A DNA stretch of 6,049 bases, from the NCBI GenBank assembly GCA_937951995.1, contig CALGAG010000143.1:1-6049 (forward strand), given 5' to 3'. Of the stretch, positions 6,023 through 6,049 are shown one piece after another (the first letter of the stretch is position 1; every line of letters begins with the position of its first letter). The notes under the pieces are model-generated. The model did no database searches, was not told the DNA's origin, and saw nothing but the letters and a program-made list of their open reading frames with translations. A program made the translations under genes and the position numbers. The stretch is from an uncultured Bacillota bacterium (GTDB taxonomy: Bacteria > Bacillota > Clostridia > Tissierellales > Tissierellaceae).

Positions 6023-6046
6023 AGAGGACGCATTTGCGTCCTCTTT
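6023..6046 (+). terminator. Terminator of the nhaC-iadA operon
   Basis: Perfect 10-base arms AGAGGACGCA (6023-6032) and TGCGTCCTCT (6035-6044) with a very short loop, nine bases after the iadA stop. The T run (TTTAAT) is cut by the window end, so its full strength cannot be judged. Confidence 0.8.
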
Positions 6047-6049
6047 AAT

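Overview
The window looks like part of a low-to-moderate GC Firmicutes genome, most likely an anaerobic amino-acid or peptide fermenting Clostridia/Tissierellia-type bacterium. The basis is strong AGGAG-type ribosome binding sites, a sigma-54 activator beside a canonical -24/-12 promoter, an NhaC-family transporter paired with a peptidase, and a multi-domain FMN-binding protein. No rRNA or tRNA is present, so the taxonomic call is an inference.

Layout. Positions 1-371 hold the 3' end of a plus-strand gene for a protein made of tandem FMN-binding (ApbE-flavinylated type) domains. A hairpin at 397-433 separates it from a convergent minus-strand pair: a Phd/YefM-type antitoxin (747-989) followed by a small ABM/YgiN-type monooxygenase-fold protein (438-719). 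They appear to share one promoter at 1014-1042, which is flanked by an 8-bp inverted repeat. No toxin gene lies beside the antitoxin. The roughly 300-bp divergent intergenic region (990-1304) also carries an imperfect palindromic interspersed repeat (1105-1179) and a sigma-70-like promoter for the next gene.

Positions 1305-6046 form a compact regulator-plus-operon module. A sigma-54 enhancer-binding protein (1305-3269) with an N-terminal sensory region, a PAS-like domain, an AAA+ core and an unusual winged-helix-like C-terminus ends in a hairpin terminator. It is followed by a near-consensus sigma-54 promoter (3380-3396), which drives an NhaC-family antiporter (3433-4893) and an overlapping isoaspartyl dipeptidase gene, iadA (4871-6013). 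The dipeptidase retains every metal and substrate residue checked against E. coli IadA, at a constant offset of nine residues. A strong hairpin closes the operon at the window edge.

The simplest reading is that the activator senses a metabolite, switches on the operon through sigma-54, the NhaC-like carrier exchanges a substrate, product or Na+/H+, and IadA cleaves beta-aspartyl dipeptides. The transporter's substrate and the activator's ligand cannot be read from the sequence. Two starts deserve correction against the longest-ORF choice: the antitoxin should start at ATG 989, not TTG 998, and the activator at ATG 1305, not ATG 1299. Nothing here is clearly a new class of system; the NhaC-IadA-sigma-54 module is the most interesting functional unit.
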